DNA of 33,075 nt from Xanthomonas cassavae CFBP 4642 (GTDB lineage Bacteria > Pseudomonadota > Gammaproteobacteria > Xanthomonadales > Xanthomonadaceae): NCBI RefSeq assembly GCF_000454545.1, contig NZ_CM002139.1, positions 655,530-688,604 of the forward strand. Direction: 5' to 3'. The translations under genes were made by a program, and so were the position numbers. The notes beneath the pieces are model-generated. The model ran no database searches, had not been told where the DNA came from, and worked only from the letters and a program-made list of their open reading frames with translations. Positions 7,550 through 15,311 of the stretch are shown here, piece by piece; position 1 is the stretch's first letter, and every line of letters starts with the position of its first letter.

Positions 7550-8488
7550 TTACGCCCCTTGTGCCGGCGGCGCCTCGCCAAACTCCTGGCGTAATGCGTC
7601 GACGCACTCGTCGACGAAGCGGCGCACCTTGGACGAGCCGCGACGTCCTTCCACATGCACCACATGCACCGGTTCCGGTGCGATTTCGAAGTCTTCCAGC
7701 ACGCAGGCGAGTTGCCCGCTGCGCAGGTGCTCGCGCACCTGGTAGGACGGCACCTGGGTCAGCCCCCATCCCTGCAGTGCGGCGTGGATGGCGGCGTTGG
7801 AGGCGCTGACGCTGAGCCGCGCGCCCACATCCACCAGATGCTCGCGGCCTTCCACCCGGAACGGCCAGCGCGGTGAGCGTTCGGCCGATGAGATCGTCAC
7901 GGTGGCGTGTTGCATCAGCGCATCCGGATGCGGCGGAACACCATGCGCGCGCAGATAAGCGGGCGTGGCACACACCATGCGGCGCACGCTGCCGACCGGG
8001 ATAGCGGTCAGCGACGAATCGGGCAATGCACCGATCCGCACGGCGACATCGATGCCCTCATCCAGCAGTGCCATCACCCGATCCAGCAGGATGGCGCGCA
8101 CCTGCACCTGCGGATAGCGCTGCAGGAAGCGTGTCACCACCGGCATCACGTGCAGGGCGCCGAACATCTGCGGTGCGGTCACGGTGAGCACGCCGCCGGG
8201 CAGCGCGTGCAGTCCGGCCGCGCGGGTTTCCAGTTCGTCCAGCTCGCTCAGCAGGCGCCGGCAATCGCTGGCGTATTGCTGGCCGGCTTCGGTGAGCCGC
8301 ATGGTGCGGGTGCTGCGGACCACCAGCAGCACGCCAAGGCGGCGCTCCAGCTGCGCAATGGTGCGGGTGACCGTGGCGGTGGAAATGCCGAGCTTGCGCG
8401 CCACCGCGGCAAAGCTCGCCTGCTCGGTCAGCGCCGCAAATAGCGTCATTTCCTGGATGCGATCCACCGGTGCCTCGCGCTCGACCAT
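7550..8488 (-). CDS. LysR-family transcriptional regulator (AaeR/DhmR-like group)
   Basis: This is a 312-residue LTTR with a winged-helix N-terminus: FAALTEQASFAAVARKLGIS, then TATVTRTIAQLERRLGVLLV. The effector-binding domain follows (VRIGALPDSSLTAIPVG). The start at 8488 gives MVEREAPVDRIQEMTLF; a GTG at 8467 would match the shorter N-terminus of many relatives. Further upstream extension of the frame is not protein-like for this family. It stands divergently to the alpha/beta hydrolase at 8683, the usual sign that it controls that gene. It ends about 70 nt before the operator upstream of hpxK, but there is no evidence it acts on the purine operon. Confidence 0.88.
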   Translation of the reverse strand: MVEREAPVDRIQEMTLFAALTEQASFAAVARKLGISTATVTRTIAQLERRLGVLLVVRSTRTMRLTEAGQQYASDCRRLLSELDELETRAAGLHALPGGVLTVTAPQMFGALHVMPVVTRFLQRYPQVQVRAILLDRVMALLDEGIDVAVRIGALPDSSLTAIPVGSVRRMVCATPAYLRAHGVPPHPDALMQHATVTISSAERSPRWPFRVEGREHLVDVGARLSVSASNAAIHAALQGWGLTQVPSYQVREHLRSGQLACVLEDFEIAPEPVHVVHVEGRRGSSKVRRFVDECVDALRQEFGEAPPAQGA

Positions 8489-8682
8489 CACCTTCGACAA
8501 GGCGCGAAGCCTAGCAGCCCGCAGTGATCGCGCCGCCAAGCTGCGCCTGCCCATATATGCGAGCGCAACCGCTGGGCACGGCATTGCGCGCCACGCAATG
8601 CTCCATTCAACGCCACGGTGGTTCTCGCGCCACGTCGGCAGACCTAGCATGGCCGCCATTCCACATGCCCTTGCCGGATCAC

Positions 8683-9741
8683 ATGCATGCCGAGTCACCC
8701 ACCACGTTCACGCCACACGACGTCCCGGCACTGCGCGAGCGCCGCAGTTTCCTGCGCGTGTCCTGGATCGGCACTGCACTGGCCCTGGGTGCCGGCGTAC
8801 TGCGAGCGGCCGACGCACCCGGCCACCATTTTTCACCCCTTGAAGGAGACAGCATGTCCCACGACCCCACCCAGCGCGTCCGCTATCGCACCCAGCAGGT
8901 TGGCGATGTCGAGGTGTTCTACCGTGAAGCGGGGCGCAAGGACGCGCCGGTGGTGTTGCTGCTGCATGGTTTTCCCAGCGCCAGCCACATGTTCCGCGAC
9001 CTGATGCCGTTGCTGGCAAGCCATTACCGCCTGATCGCGCCGGACCTGCCTGGCTTCGGCATGACCAAGGCGCCACCGCGCGGGCAGTTCGAGTACACCT
9101 TCGACGCGCTCTACAAGGTGATCGAAGGCTTCACCGATGCGCTGGGCCTGGCCCGCTATGCGCTGTACGTCTTCGACTACGGCGCGCCGGTGGGCCTGCG
9201 CCTGGCGGCCGCAAACCCGCACAGGGTCAGCGCCATCATCAGCCAGAACGGCAATGCCTATCTGGAGGGCTTCAGCGACCAGTGGGATGCATGGCAGGCG
9301 TACTGGCGCGAGCCGACGGACGCCAATCGCCAGGCCTGCCGTGCCTCATTGTCGGCGCAGACCATCCGTGAGTGGCAGTACGGCACCGGTGCCGACCCGA
9401 GCAGGCTCTCGCCCGACGGCTACACCCTGGATATCGCCTACATGGCGCGCCCGGGCGCCGAAGAGATCCAGCTGGATCTGATCCTGGACTACCGCAGCAA
9501 CCTGCAGGCCTACCCGGAGTTCCAGGCGTATTTTCGCGCCCATCAGCCGCCGTTGCTGGCGGTGTGGGGCAAGCACGATCCAGCGTTTGTCCCGGCCGGC
9601 GCGCAGGCCTATCGCACCGATCTGCCGAACGCTGAAGTGCACCTGCTCGACACCGGCCACTTTGCGCTGGAAACCCATGCGGCCGAGATTGCACAGATCA
9701 TCGGCGCGTTCCTGCCGCGCGCGCTGCAGACGGCGACCTGA
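8683..9741 (+). CDS. Alpha/beta hydrolase (haloalkane dehalogenase/epoxide hydrolase type), possible Tat substrate
   Basis: The core is an alpha/beta hydrolase with oxyanion motif HGFPSAS, nucleophile Asp165 in VFDYGAPVG, acid Asp in WGKHDPAF and His in DTGHFALE. An Asp nucleophile points to the dehalogenase/epoxide hydrolase branch, not to esterases. The start is uncertain. From 8683 the protein begins with a Tat-like leader, RERRSFLRV (twin Arg 20-21), a hydrophobic stretch and an AxA site at residues 43-45. An internal ATG at 8854 (residue 58, MSHDPTQRV) has a textbook AAGGAG five bases upstream and would give a 295-residue cytoplasmic form. Both may be used. The substrate is unknown. Confidence 0.82.
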   Translation: MHAESPTTFTPHDVPALRERRSFLRVSWIGTALALGAGVLRAADAPGHHFSPLEGDSMSHDPTQRVRYRTQQVGDVEVFYREAGRKDAPVVLLLHGFPSASHMFRDLMPLLASHYRLIAPDLPGFGMTKAPPRGQFEYTFDALYKVIEGFTDALGLARYALYVFDYGAPVGLRLAAANPHRVSAIISQNGNAYLEGFSDQWDAWQAYWREPTDANRQACRASLSAQTIREWQYGTGADPSRLSPDGYTLDIAYMARPGAEEIQLDLILDYRSNLQAYPEFQAYFRAHQPPLLAVWGKHDPAFVPAGAQAYRTDLPNAEVHLLDTGHFALETHAAEIAQIIGAFLPRALQTAT

Positions 9742-9848
9742 GTCGCCGGCATCGGGTTGTGGGATGCATTCAAGCCGCTGTCATGCGTGCTGTGCGTGGA
9801 AGACAATGACAAGCGGCTCCAGCCAGGCCACTGGTGGCCACAGCGCAT

Positions 9849-9869
9849 GCCGGCCGATCTGCGGCCGGC
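9849..9869. terminator. Stem-loop between convergent genes
   Basis: A perfect 8-bp GC stem (9849-9856 with 9862-9869) with loop ATCTG sits in the 168-nt gap between the convergent hydrolase and GvpU-like genes. It could block transcripts from both sides. No T-run accompanies it, so its role is inferred from position. Confidence 0.4.
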
Positions 9870-9909
9870 CGGGCTGCGCGATCAGCGGCGACCCGCGTGC
9901 CTGCCAGAC

Positions 9910-10368
9910 CTAATCGGCAGACAGCGAGCCCAGGGTGAAGCTGGACACCGCGTTGACCTTGCCGCGCCACAGCACGCCGCGGTTGCTTGGCAGCGGCTGG
10001 CCGCCGGGTGAGAAGCAACGCGCATCGATCAGGTGGATGAACTGCGGCGGTGCGCTGCTCTGCTGGCTCTCGTCATCGGCGTCGTAAATGCTGGCATGGC
10101 TGGCGAATGCAAGACGAATGTCTTCCTTCTCCTCGTCGCTGCCGGGAAACGCCGCAGAAAATTCCTGCGCAAAGGCTTCGAAGTACTGCTTGCCGCTCAC
10201 CAGCTGGCCCGAGACGATCACGCCTTCCACAAACAGGGTAATGCCGAACTGCGTATTCGACGCGTTGGCAATGCCGACCAGCTTCTGCAGATACCAATCC
10301 ACGCTCTGGCCATCGAAGGCCAGCTTGACGTCTTCCAGCGACGGTTGATGTTGATCCTGGTCTGTCAT
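9910..10368 (-). CDS. GvpU-like protein (gas vesicle accessory family)
   Basis: This 152-residue protein resembles GvpU of Bacillus gas-vesicle clusters as I recall it: a GITLFVEGVIVSGQLVSGKQYF block (residues about 44-65) and a C-terminal FIHLIDAR...PSNRGVLWRGKVNAVSSFTLG block. The start at 10368 gives MTDQDQHQP with a GAGGAG site 9 nt upstream. No gas-vesicle structural gene (GvpA, GvpN, GvpF/L) is in the window, and Xanthomonads are not known for gas vesicles, so the role here is unclear. It is cytoplasmic by composition. A 12-bp perfect palindrome lies at 10393-10404, upstream of the start. The family call is from pattern memory. Confidence 0.6.
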   Translation of the reverse strand: MTDQDQHQPSLEDVKLAFDGQSVDWYLQKLVGIANASNTQFGITLFVEGVIVSGQLVSGKQYFEAFAQEFSAAFPGSDEEKEDIRLAFASHASIYDADDESQQSSAPPQFIHLIDARCFSPGGQPLPSNRGVLWRGKVNAVSSFTLGSLSAD

Positions 10369-10594
10369 GGTGCTCTCCTCTAGGTGGATTCGACGACGCG
10401 TCGTGCGCATGGCGGATCTGGATCACTGACCATGCGTGCGCAAGCATGGCACACGTCTTCCCGCAGTGACTGCGGCCGGGTTCGCTCCGGCCGTGTCGAA
10501 AGCACCGTGTTGTGATGCATGAACGCCTGTGCCGCCTGCACGCGGCCTTGCGTCGGCGTGGCACCGCCGCGGTGGTCGCAGCCGCCTGCGGTGC

Positions 10595-12175
10595 TCACCA
10601 CCCTGCAACAACGCCGTCCGAGCGCGGGTCGCTGGCGCCGCTGATCACGCCATCGGCCTGCCGCACCAGTGCACCGGCGTGCCCCATCACCGCCGTGTAG
10701 GCAGGCAGCAGTTCCACCGCATGCCCGGCCTCGCGCAAGGCCTGCACCAGCGCTGGATCGAAGCGGTCTTCCAGCTTCAGCGTGGTGCTGTCCTCGCCCC
10801 AGGTGCGGCCGAGCAGCCAGCGCGGCGCCGTGATCGCCTGCTGCAGCGGCATGCCGAAGCGGGCGTAACGCGAAAACAGCGCGGCCTGGGTCTGTGGCTG
10901 GCCTTCGCCGCCCATGGTGCCGTAGGCCATGACGCGGCCATCGTCGAAGGTGGCCAGTGCCGGGTTGAGGGTGTGGAAGGGTTTGCGCCCCGGGGCGAGC
11001 GCGTTCCAGCCGTCTGCCGCCAGGCGGAAGCTGCAGCCGCGGTTCTGCCAGGTGATGCCGGTGCGCGGCAGCACCAGGCCGGAGCCGAACTCGAAGTAGG
11101 TGGACTGGATGCAGCTGACCGCCCGCCCGGCGGCGTCGATGGCACCGAACCAGACCGTATCGCCGGCCTGCGAGGGTTGCGGCCAGGGCTGGGCACGGGT
11201 CATGTCGATGCGTGCGGCCAGGGCGTCGAGCGCGGCGCCGTCGTCCAGCAATGCCTGTGCATCCAGCGTCATCCACGCCGGGTCGCCGACATGCGCATCG
11301 CGGATCAGGAAGGCCTGTTTGGTGGCTTCGATCAAGCCGTGCACATGCGCAAGGCTGTCGGCCTGGGTCACCTGCAGGCGGTCGAACAACGCCAGGATCA
11401 GCAGCGAGGCCAGGCCCTGGGTGGGTGGCGCGTGGTTGTAGACGCGTGCACCGGCAATGCCCACCGACAACGGCACGCTGCGATCGGCGCGGTGCGCGGC
11501 CAGGTCGTCGGCATGCAGCGGGCTGCCGAGCGCATGCAGGTCGGCGGCGATGTCGGCGGCGAGTTCACCGCGATAGAAGCTGTCCAGGCCGGCGTCGGCC
11601 AGCCGCTGCAGGGTGCGTGCCAGTTGCGCTTGCTGCAACAGCGCGCCTTCGCGCAGGGGCACGCCGTGGGGCTCGAAGATGCGTGCGTAGGCGCCGGGCT
11701 GGCAGCGCAGTTCGTCGCCCTTGCTGGCCGCGATCTGCGCCCCGCCCGCAGTGACCGGCACGCCGGCGCTGGCATGGTGGATGGCATCGGCGAGCAGGCG
11801 CTGCAGCGGTAGCCGGCTATCGGCCTGTTGCAGCGCCAATGCCCAGCCGGAGACGGTTCCGGCCACGGTATTGGCCGCACCGGGGCCGCGCCATGGGATG
11901 CCGGCCTGGCCGGCGTAGACGTCCAGGGTCGCTGCGCGCGCGGCGCGGCCGCAGGCATCGATGGCGTGGACGCGCCCATCCGGCTCGCGGATCAGCCAGA
12001 AGCCGTCGCCGCCGATGCCGGTCATGTGCGGGTACACCACGGCCAGACAGGCGGCGGTGGCAACGGCCGCTTCGATGGCGGTGCCGCCGTCGCGCAAGAC
12101 ATCGCGGCCGGTCTGTGCGGCCAGGTGATGCGGGGCCACCACCATCCCGCGGCAGGCGCGCAAGGTCTGCAGCAT
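10595..12175 (-). CDS. hpxW: Oxamate amidohydrolase HpxW (gamma-glutamyltransferase-like Ntn hydrolase)
   Basis: This 526-residue Ntn hydrolase of the gamma-glutamyltransferase family should mature by self-cleavage before Thr340 in GDTVWFGAID. Flanking motifs are PHMTGIGGDGFW near the N-terminus and IQSTYFEFGSGLVLPRTG after the nucleophile. The TVWF context and absence of a signal peptide separate it from periplasmic Ggt. In Klebsiella HpxW hydrolyses oxamate to oxalate and ammonia. Its ATG shares one base with the stop of the oxalurate amidase gene (TGATG at 12173-12177), which couples the two last steps of the pathway. The remaining alternative is a glutathione-type Ggt, which the neighbours make unlikely. 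Confidence 0.85.
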   Translation of the reverse strand: MLQTLRACRGMVVAPHHLAAQTGRDVLRDGGTAIEAAVATAACLAVVYPHMTGIGGDGFWLIREPDGRVHAIDACGRAARAATLDVYAGQAGIPWRGPGAANTVAGTVSGWALALQQADSRLPLQRLLADAIHHASAGVPVTAGGAQIAASKGDELRCQPGAYARIFEPHGVPLREGALLQQAQLARTLQRLADAGLDSFYRGELAADIAADLHALGSPLHADDLAAHRADRSVPLSVGIAGARVYNHAPPTQGLASLLILALFDRLQVTQADSLAHVHGLIEATKQAFLIRDAHVGDPAWMTLDAQALLDDGAALDALAARIDMTRAQPWPQPSQAGDTVWFGAIDAAGRAVSCIQSTYFEFGSGLVLPRTGITWQNRGCSFRLAADGWNALAPGRKPFHTLNPALATFDDGRVMAYGTMGGEGQPQTQAALFSRYARFGMPLQQAITAPRWLLGRTWGEDSTTLKLEDRFDPALVQALREAGHAVELLPAYTAVMGHAGALVRQADGVISGASDPRSDGVVAGW

Positions 12176-13635
12176 CACTGGCCCTGCGCGGGGGGGCTGA
12201 AGGCCAGGTGCCCATCGCGTTCGAGCTGCGCGGCGAGGGCGAACAGGCGGTCTTCGCGGCCGGGCGCGGCGATCAGCTGCACGCCCAACGGCAGGCGCCC
12301 CGGACGCGGCAGCGGCGCGGCCAGCACCGGGCACCCGGCCAGGCCAAGCGGCTGGGTGAAGATGCCCAGGTTGGCGCGTGCCGAGACAGGCAGGCCATCG
12401 ATCTGGATGGTGTCCTGATCGATGCGCGGCGCCACGCACGGCGTGGCGGGGGCGATCAGCACGTCCACCCCGTCCCACAGCGCCCGCATCGCGGTGGCGA
12501 ACCAGCGGGCGAACGCCTGCGCATCGGCCACTGCGCTGGCCGGCAGCTGCAACCCGGCCAGCAGGCGGTCGCGCGTGGCCGGGTCGAACTGCTCGGCCTG
12601 CGTTCCCAGGGCGGCGCGATGGCGGTGGCCGCCTTCGGCGGCGGTCAGCACGAAGGCCGCCGCGCGGGCACGTTCGGCGTCCGGCAACTGGATCACCGCG
12701 GTGCTGTTGCAGGCTTGCATCAGCGCGCCCAGGCCGGCCTCCAGCTCGGGATCGAGAGTGTGCTGGAACCAGCCGCCAAGCCGGGCGATGCGCAGCGTGT
12801 CGGCAGGGCAGGCGGCAACTGGCTGCCCGAGCATCACTTCGTGTACGCGGCGCAGATCGGCCACCGAGGTCGCGAAGGGCCCCACCACGTCCAGCGCATC
12901 GACGAAGGGAAACACGCCCTCCAGCGGAATTGCGCCATGGCTCGGGCGCAGGCCATATACGCCGCATAGCGCGGCGGGCACGCGGATCGAGCCGTTGGTG
13001 TCCGAGCCCAGCGCGAACGGCACCAGCCCCGCCGCCACCGCTGCCGCCGAGCCGCCCGACGAGCCGCCGGCCAGATGCTGGGGGTCGTGCGGGTTGGCGG
13101 TGGTGCCGTAGTGCGCGTTGACGGTGGCAAACCCGTAGGCGAATTCGTCCATGTTGGCCGTGCCGACCAGTACCGCACCGGCATCGCTCAGGCGTTGCAC
13201 CACCGCCGCATCGCGCTGGGCCGGCGCGCAGTGCGCGCGTACCGCCGCGCCGGCGGTGGTGACCTGGCCGGCGACATCGAACAGGTCCTTGACCACGAAC
13301 GGCACGCCCGCCAGCGCACCGCCATCGCTGCCACCGGTCAGCGCCGACTGCACGCGCGCGGCATCGGCGGCGGCGCGCGCCGGCAGCAGGCGGGTGATCG
13401 CACACAGGCGGTCGTTGGCCTGGTGGATGCGTGCCAGGGTCCGGGTGGCCAGGCGCGCGGCTTGCGCGGGCTGGCTGCGCGTGGTGGCGACGATGGCCGC
13501 GATCTGGCCCCGCGGGCCGGCCGTGTCGTGGGCGGCGGCGCGTGGCGGGGTGAAGCTGGCCAACACGTGCGCATGGCCGCGCAGGATGTCGGAATTGCGA
13601 TCGACGCCGGCTTGCCACTGCGCTGGGAGTTGCAT
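12175..13635 (-). CDS. hpxY: Oxalurate amidohydrolase HpxY (amidase-signature family)
   Basis: This 486-residue amidase-signature protein has the full catalytic set: Lys in VPFVVKDLFDVAG, cis-Ser in GGSSGGSAAAVAAG and the nucleophile Ser in GSDTNGSIRVPAALCG. It is close to the AtzE/AtzF and HpxY branch. With PucG making oxalurate and HpxW using oxamate, the inferred reaction is oxalurate to oxamate plus CO2 and ammonia. About 41 residues precede the normal amidase start (RGQIAAIVATTRSQPAQAA). The small HpxX (AtzG-like) partner found with HpxY in Klebsiella is not seen as a separate gene. An amide hydrolase for another substrate, or a GatA-like protein, is less likely given the context. Confidence 0.8.
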   Translation of the reverse strand: MQLPAQWQAGVDRNSDILRGHAHVLASFTPPRAAAHDTAGPRGQIAAIVATTRSQPAQAARLATRTLARIHQANDRLCAITRLLPARAAADAARVQSALTGGSDGGALAGVPFVVKDLFDVAGQVTTAGAAVRAHCAPAQRDAAVVQRLSDAGAVLVGTANMDEFAYGFATVNAHYGTTANPHDPQHLAGGSSGGSAAAVAAGLVPFALGSDTNGSIRVPAALCGVYGLRPSHGAIPLEGVFPFVDALDVVGPFATSVADLRRVHEVMLGQPVAACPADTLRIARLGGWFQHTLDPELEAGLGALMQACNSTAVIQLPDAERARAAAFVLTAAEGGHRHRAALGTQAEQFDPATRDRLLAGLQLPASAVADAQAFARWFATAMRALWDGVDVLIAPATPCVAPRIDQDTIQIDGLPVSARANLGIFTQPLGLAGCPVLAAPLPRPGRLPLGVQLIAAPGREDRLFALAAQLERDGHLAFSPPAQGQ

Positions 13636-14028
13636 GGGTCACCTTGGGGTTGGGAATCGGGAATCGAGAATCGGGAATGGATAAATCGGGTTTTTTTCTG
13701 GCTGATTGCAGTCAATGGGTTTGTTGGTGGTGCGTGGGAACGCGCGGCAATTGACTGCAGTACAGCGTATGAGCTGCGTAATCTGGTTATTAGAAGTAGA
13801 GAGCTGGATGAGGCTTGCGCTGCGGATGGAAGGACTCGATGGAAGCGCGGAAATGCGGGTTGCAGCTGCGTTGTCGGGGTGCCTCTGCGCGATCTAAGCA
13901 TGCGGGGGCGGCGTGAGGCGTCGTTTTGTCTCAGCGCCGGGATCTGCCGCTTTCCCGCGCGAGAGGGATTAGGGCGAGGTGCCCGGCCAGTTGACGACTG
14001 ATCAGGCGCGCGCTGGATCGCGTTCTAC
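13636..14028. other. Gene-free region upstream of hpxY with an inverted repeat
   Basis: No coding frame is convincing in these 393 nt. The region holds the heptamer tract, a T7 run at 13691-13697 and a perfect 10-bp inverted repeat (13707-13716 TGCAGTCAAT with 13750-13759) separated by 33 nt. The repeat lies 70-125 bp upstream of the hpxY start and could bind a regulator. I see no clear -35/-10 pair, and no copy of the operator found before hpxK and hpxD. Confidence 0.5.
13652..13679. repeat. Four tandem heptamers (GGGAATC type)
   Basis: Four adjacent 7-bp units, GGGAATC, GGGAATC, GAGAATC and GGGAATG, lie 17 nt upstream of the hpxY start. Such short GGGAATC tracts are common between Xanthomonas genes as far as I recall. 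They may vary in copy number between strains, which could shift hpxY promoter spacing. Confidence 0.65.
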
Positions 14029-15186
14029 CTACGCAACGCGCGACACGTCGTGATCAACTCCCTCATCTGTGCCGCGTGCCGCTTGGTCCCGTGGCAGTGG
14101 AGGCAACGGCCTGCCCACGGCCGGCGGCTGCGGTGCGGTGAGGCGGTCCACCAGGAGGTGTTCGAACGCCTCCACATCCACCGCATGCACCACCGTCTGT
14201 GCCTGCTCGCCCAGGCCGGGTTGGTAGCCCGGTGCCCATGACAGGATGTCGCCATAGCCCGCCTCGAAGGCAGTGTTGGTATCCACATACACCGTGTCGG
14301 TGCGGGTTGCGAGTTCTGGCCGCAGCCACAGTGCCGTGGCCAGCTCATCCCACATCGGAAAGCCCGGCTCGCGCCGGCGCAGTGCGTGCCCGATCGTCGT
14401 GTCGGCGGCACTCATGCGCGCGAGCAGGTGAGGGGTGAGTTCGGTGGCGGTGGAAGGGTCCACCGGCACCATGGCGATCTTGCGCCACGGGGCATGCATG
14501 ACGATGCGGGCCGCTTCCGGATCCCAGCGGATATTGAATTCGCGCCGCGGCGAATTGACGAACTCGCGCGCGAATTGCTGTGCGCTCACGCTGTTGCGTT
14601 GCTGCCGCGGATTGAGGCTGCCGCCCATGTAGACCAGTTCGCGTGCCAGCGTGGCGAACGCCGGGTCCAGCGATTGCGCCAGCGCCAGATTGGTCAGCGG
14701 GCCGGTGGCGATGATGCTCACCTCGCCCGGGTACTGGCGCACCATGCGCAGCATGAACAACGCGGCCGGCTCGTCGGCCGGGCGCACCACACTGGGATTG
14801 CCCAGCGCCAGGTCGGGCACTACGTCGTGCGCGTGATAGCGCGGCGCGCTCTGCACGGTGTCGCCATCCACCCACTGCCGCGTCCACGCACCTTTCCAGA
14901 CCAGCTTGCCGTACAGCGCTTCCCAGCGCTCGGTGGCGGCCTCGCTGTTGAGCAGCGGATGCACCGGGCCCGGCAGCACCGGAATCTGCGGGTGGCCGGC
15001 CAGTTCCAGCAGGCGGCAGGTATGCGCCAGCACTTCGTCGCGCCAGATGTTGCCGCTCACCGCGCTGATGCCGAGCACCTCGACCTCGGGCGATTGCAAC
15101 AGCAGGACATGCGCAGGCGTGAAGCCATCGATATCGTCTTCGAGGATGACGCGGCGTCTGGATGCGGTGGCGTTCGGGTCGGTCAT
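14029..15186 (-). CDS. Nucleoside hydrolase with variant metal-binding motif
   Basis: This 385-residue inosine/uridine-preferring nucleoside hydrolase-like protein should release base and ribose from nucleosides. Family features are VEVLGISAVSGN after the first strand, IIATGPLTNLALAQ, FNIRWDPEAARIVM, MVPVDPSTATELT and PMWDELATALWL. The N-terminal calcium motif differs: canonical DTDPGxDD is replaced by EDDIDGFTPAH (residues 16-26), and the usual HDP triplet reads WDE. Activity is therefore likely but not certain; substrate range may differ from classical enzymes. No signal peptide is present. It follows the adenosine deaminase gene on the same strand, 86 nt away. Confidence 0.8.
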   Translation of the reverse strand: MTDPNATASRRRVILEDDIDGFTPAHVLLLQSPEVEVLGISAVSGNIWRDEVLAHTCRLLELAGHPQIPVLPGPVHPLLNSEAATERWEALYGKLVWKGAWTRQWVDGDTVQSAPRYHAHDVVPDLALGNPSVVRPADEPAALFMLRMVRQYPGEVSIIATGPLTNLALAQSLDPAFATLARELVYMGGSLNPRQQRNSVSAQQFAREFVNSPRREFNIRWDPEAARIVMHAPWRKIAMVPVDPSTATELTPHLLARMSAADTTIGHALRRREPGFPMWDELATALWLRPELATRTDTVYVDTNTAFEAGYGDILSWAPGYQPGLGEQAQTVVHAVDVEAFEHLLVDRLTAPQPPAVGRPLPPLPRDQAARGTDEGVDHDVSRVA

Positions 15187-15243
15187 TGCGCTTTTGTCGT
15201 GGAAGGTCGAGTGCGTTGCAGCGGCGATGGATCAAGAGCGTTT

Positions 15244-15311
15244 GTAGGAGCGTGCCTGCGCGCGACGGGGAGTCACCGGTAAAGCCCGTTCGCGCTCAAG
15301 CGCGCTCCTAC
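15244..15311. repeat. Inverted pair of GTAG-headed REP elements overlapping the adenosine deaminase 3' end
   Basis: Two units with the GTAGGAGCG head face each other: GTAGGAGCG at 15244-15252 and its complement CGCTCCTAC ending at 15311. Each is followed by an imperfect CGCG-rich palindrome. This is the head-plus-palindrome structure of GTAG REPs known from Stenotrophomonas, Pseudomonas and Xanthomonas. The right-hand unit lies inside the reading frame of the deaminase gene and supplies its last codons. Confidence 0.75.

Noticed and set aside
8524..8682. Extension of the hydrolase frame upstream to 8524
   Set aside because: It would run almost to the divergent LysR start and remove the promoter. 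The residues before MHAESP or MPLPDH show no signal-peptide or family character.
10595..13642. A single 1015-residue frame suggesting an HpxW-HpxY fusion
   Set aside because: The frame upstream of the hpxW ATG at 12175 is out of register with hpxY and is not protein-like. The amidase is intact in its own frame, so the two are separate coupled genes.
13652..13679. Short repeats considered as a CRISPR array
   Set aside because: The units are 7 bp and directly adjacent with no spacers. No CRISPR-like array or cas gene occurs anywhere in the window.
13707..13759. TGCAGTCAAT inverted repeat as a third HpxR site
   Set aside because: Its half-sites, spacing and flanks differ from the TTGCA-N5-TGCAA operator, and the ATCAAA/T-run register is missing.
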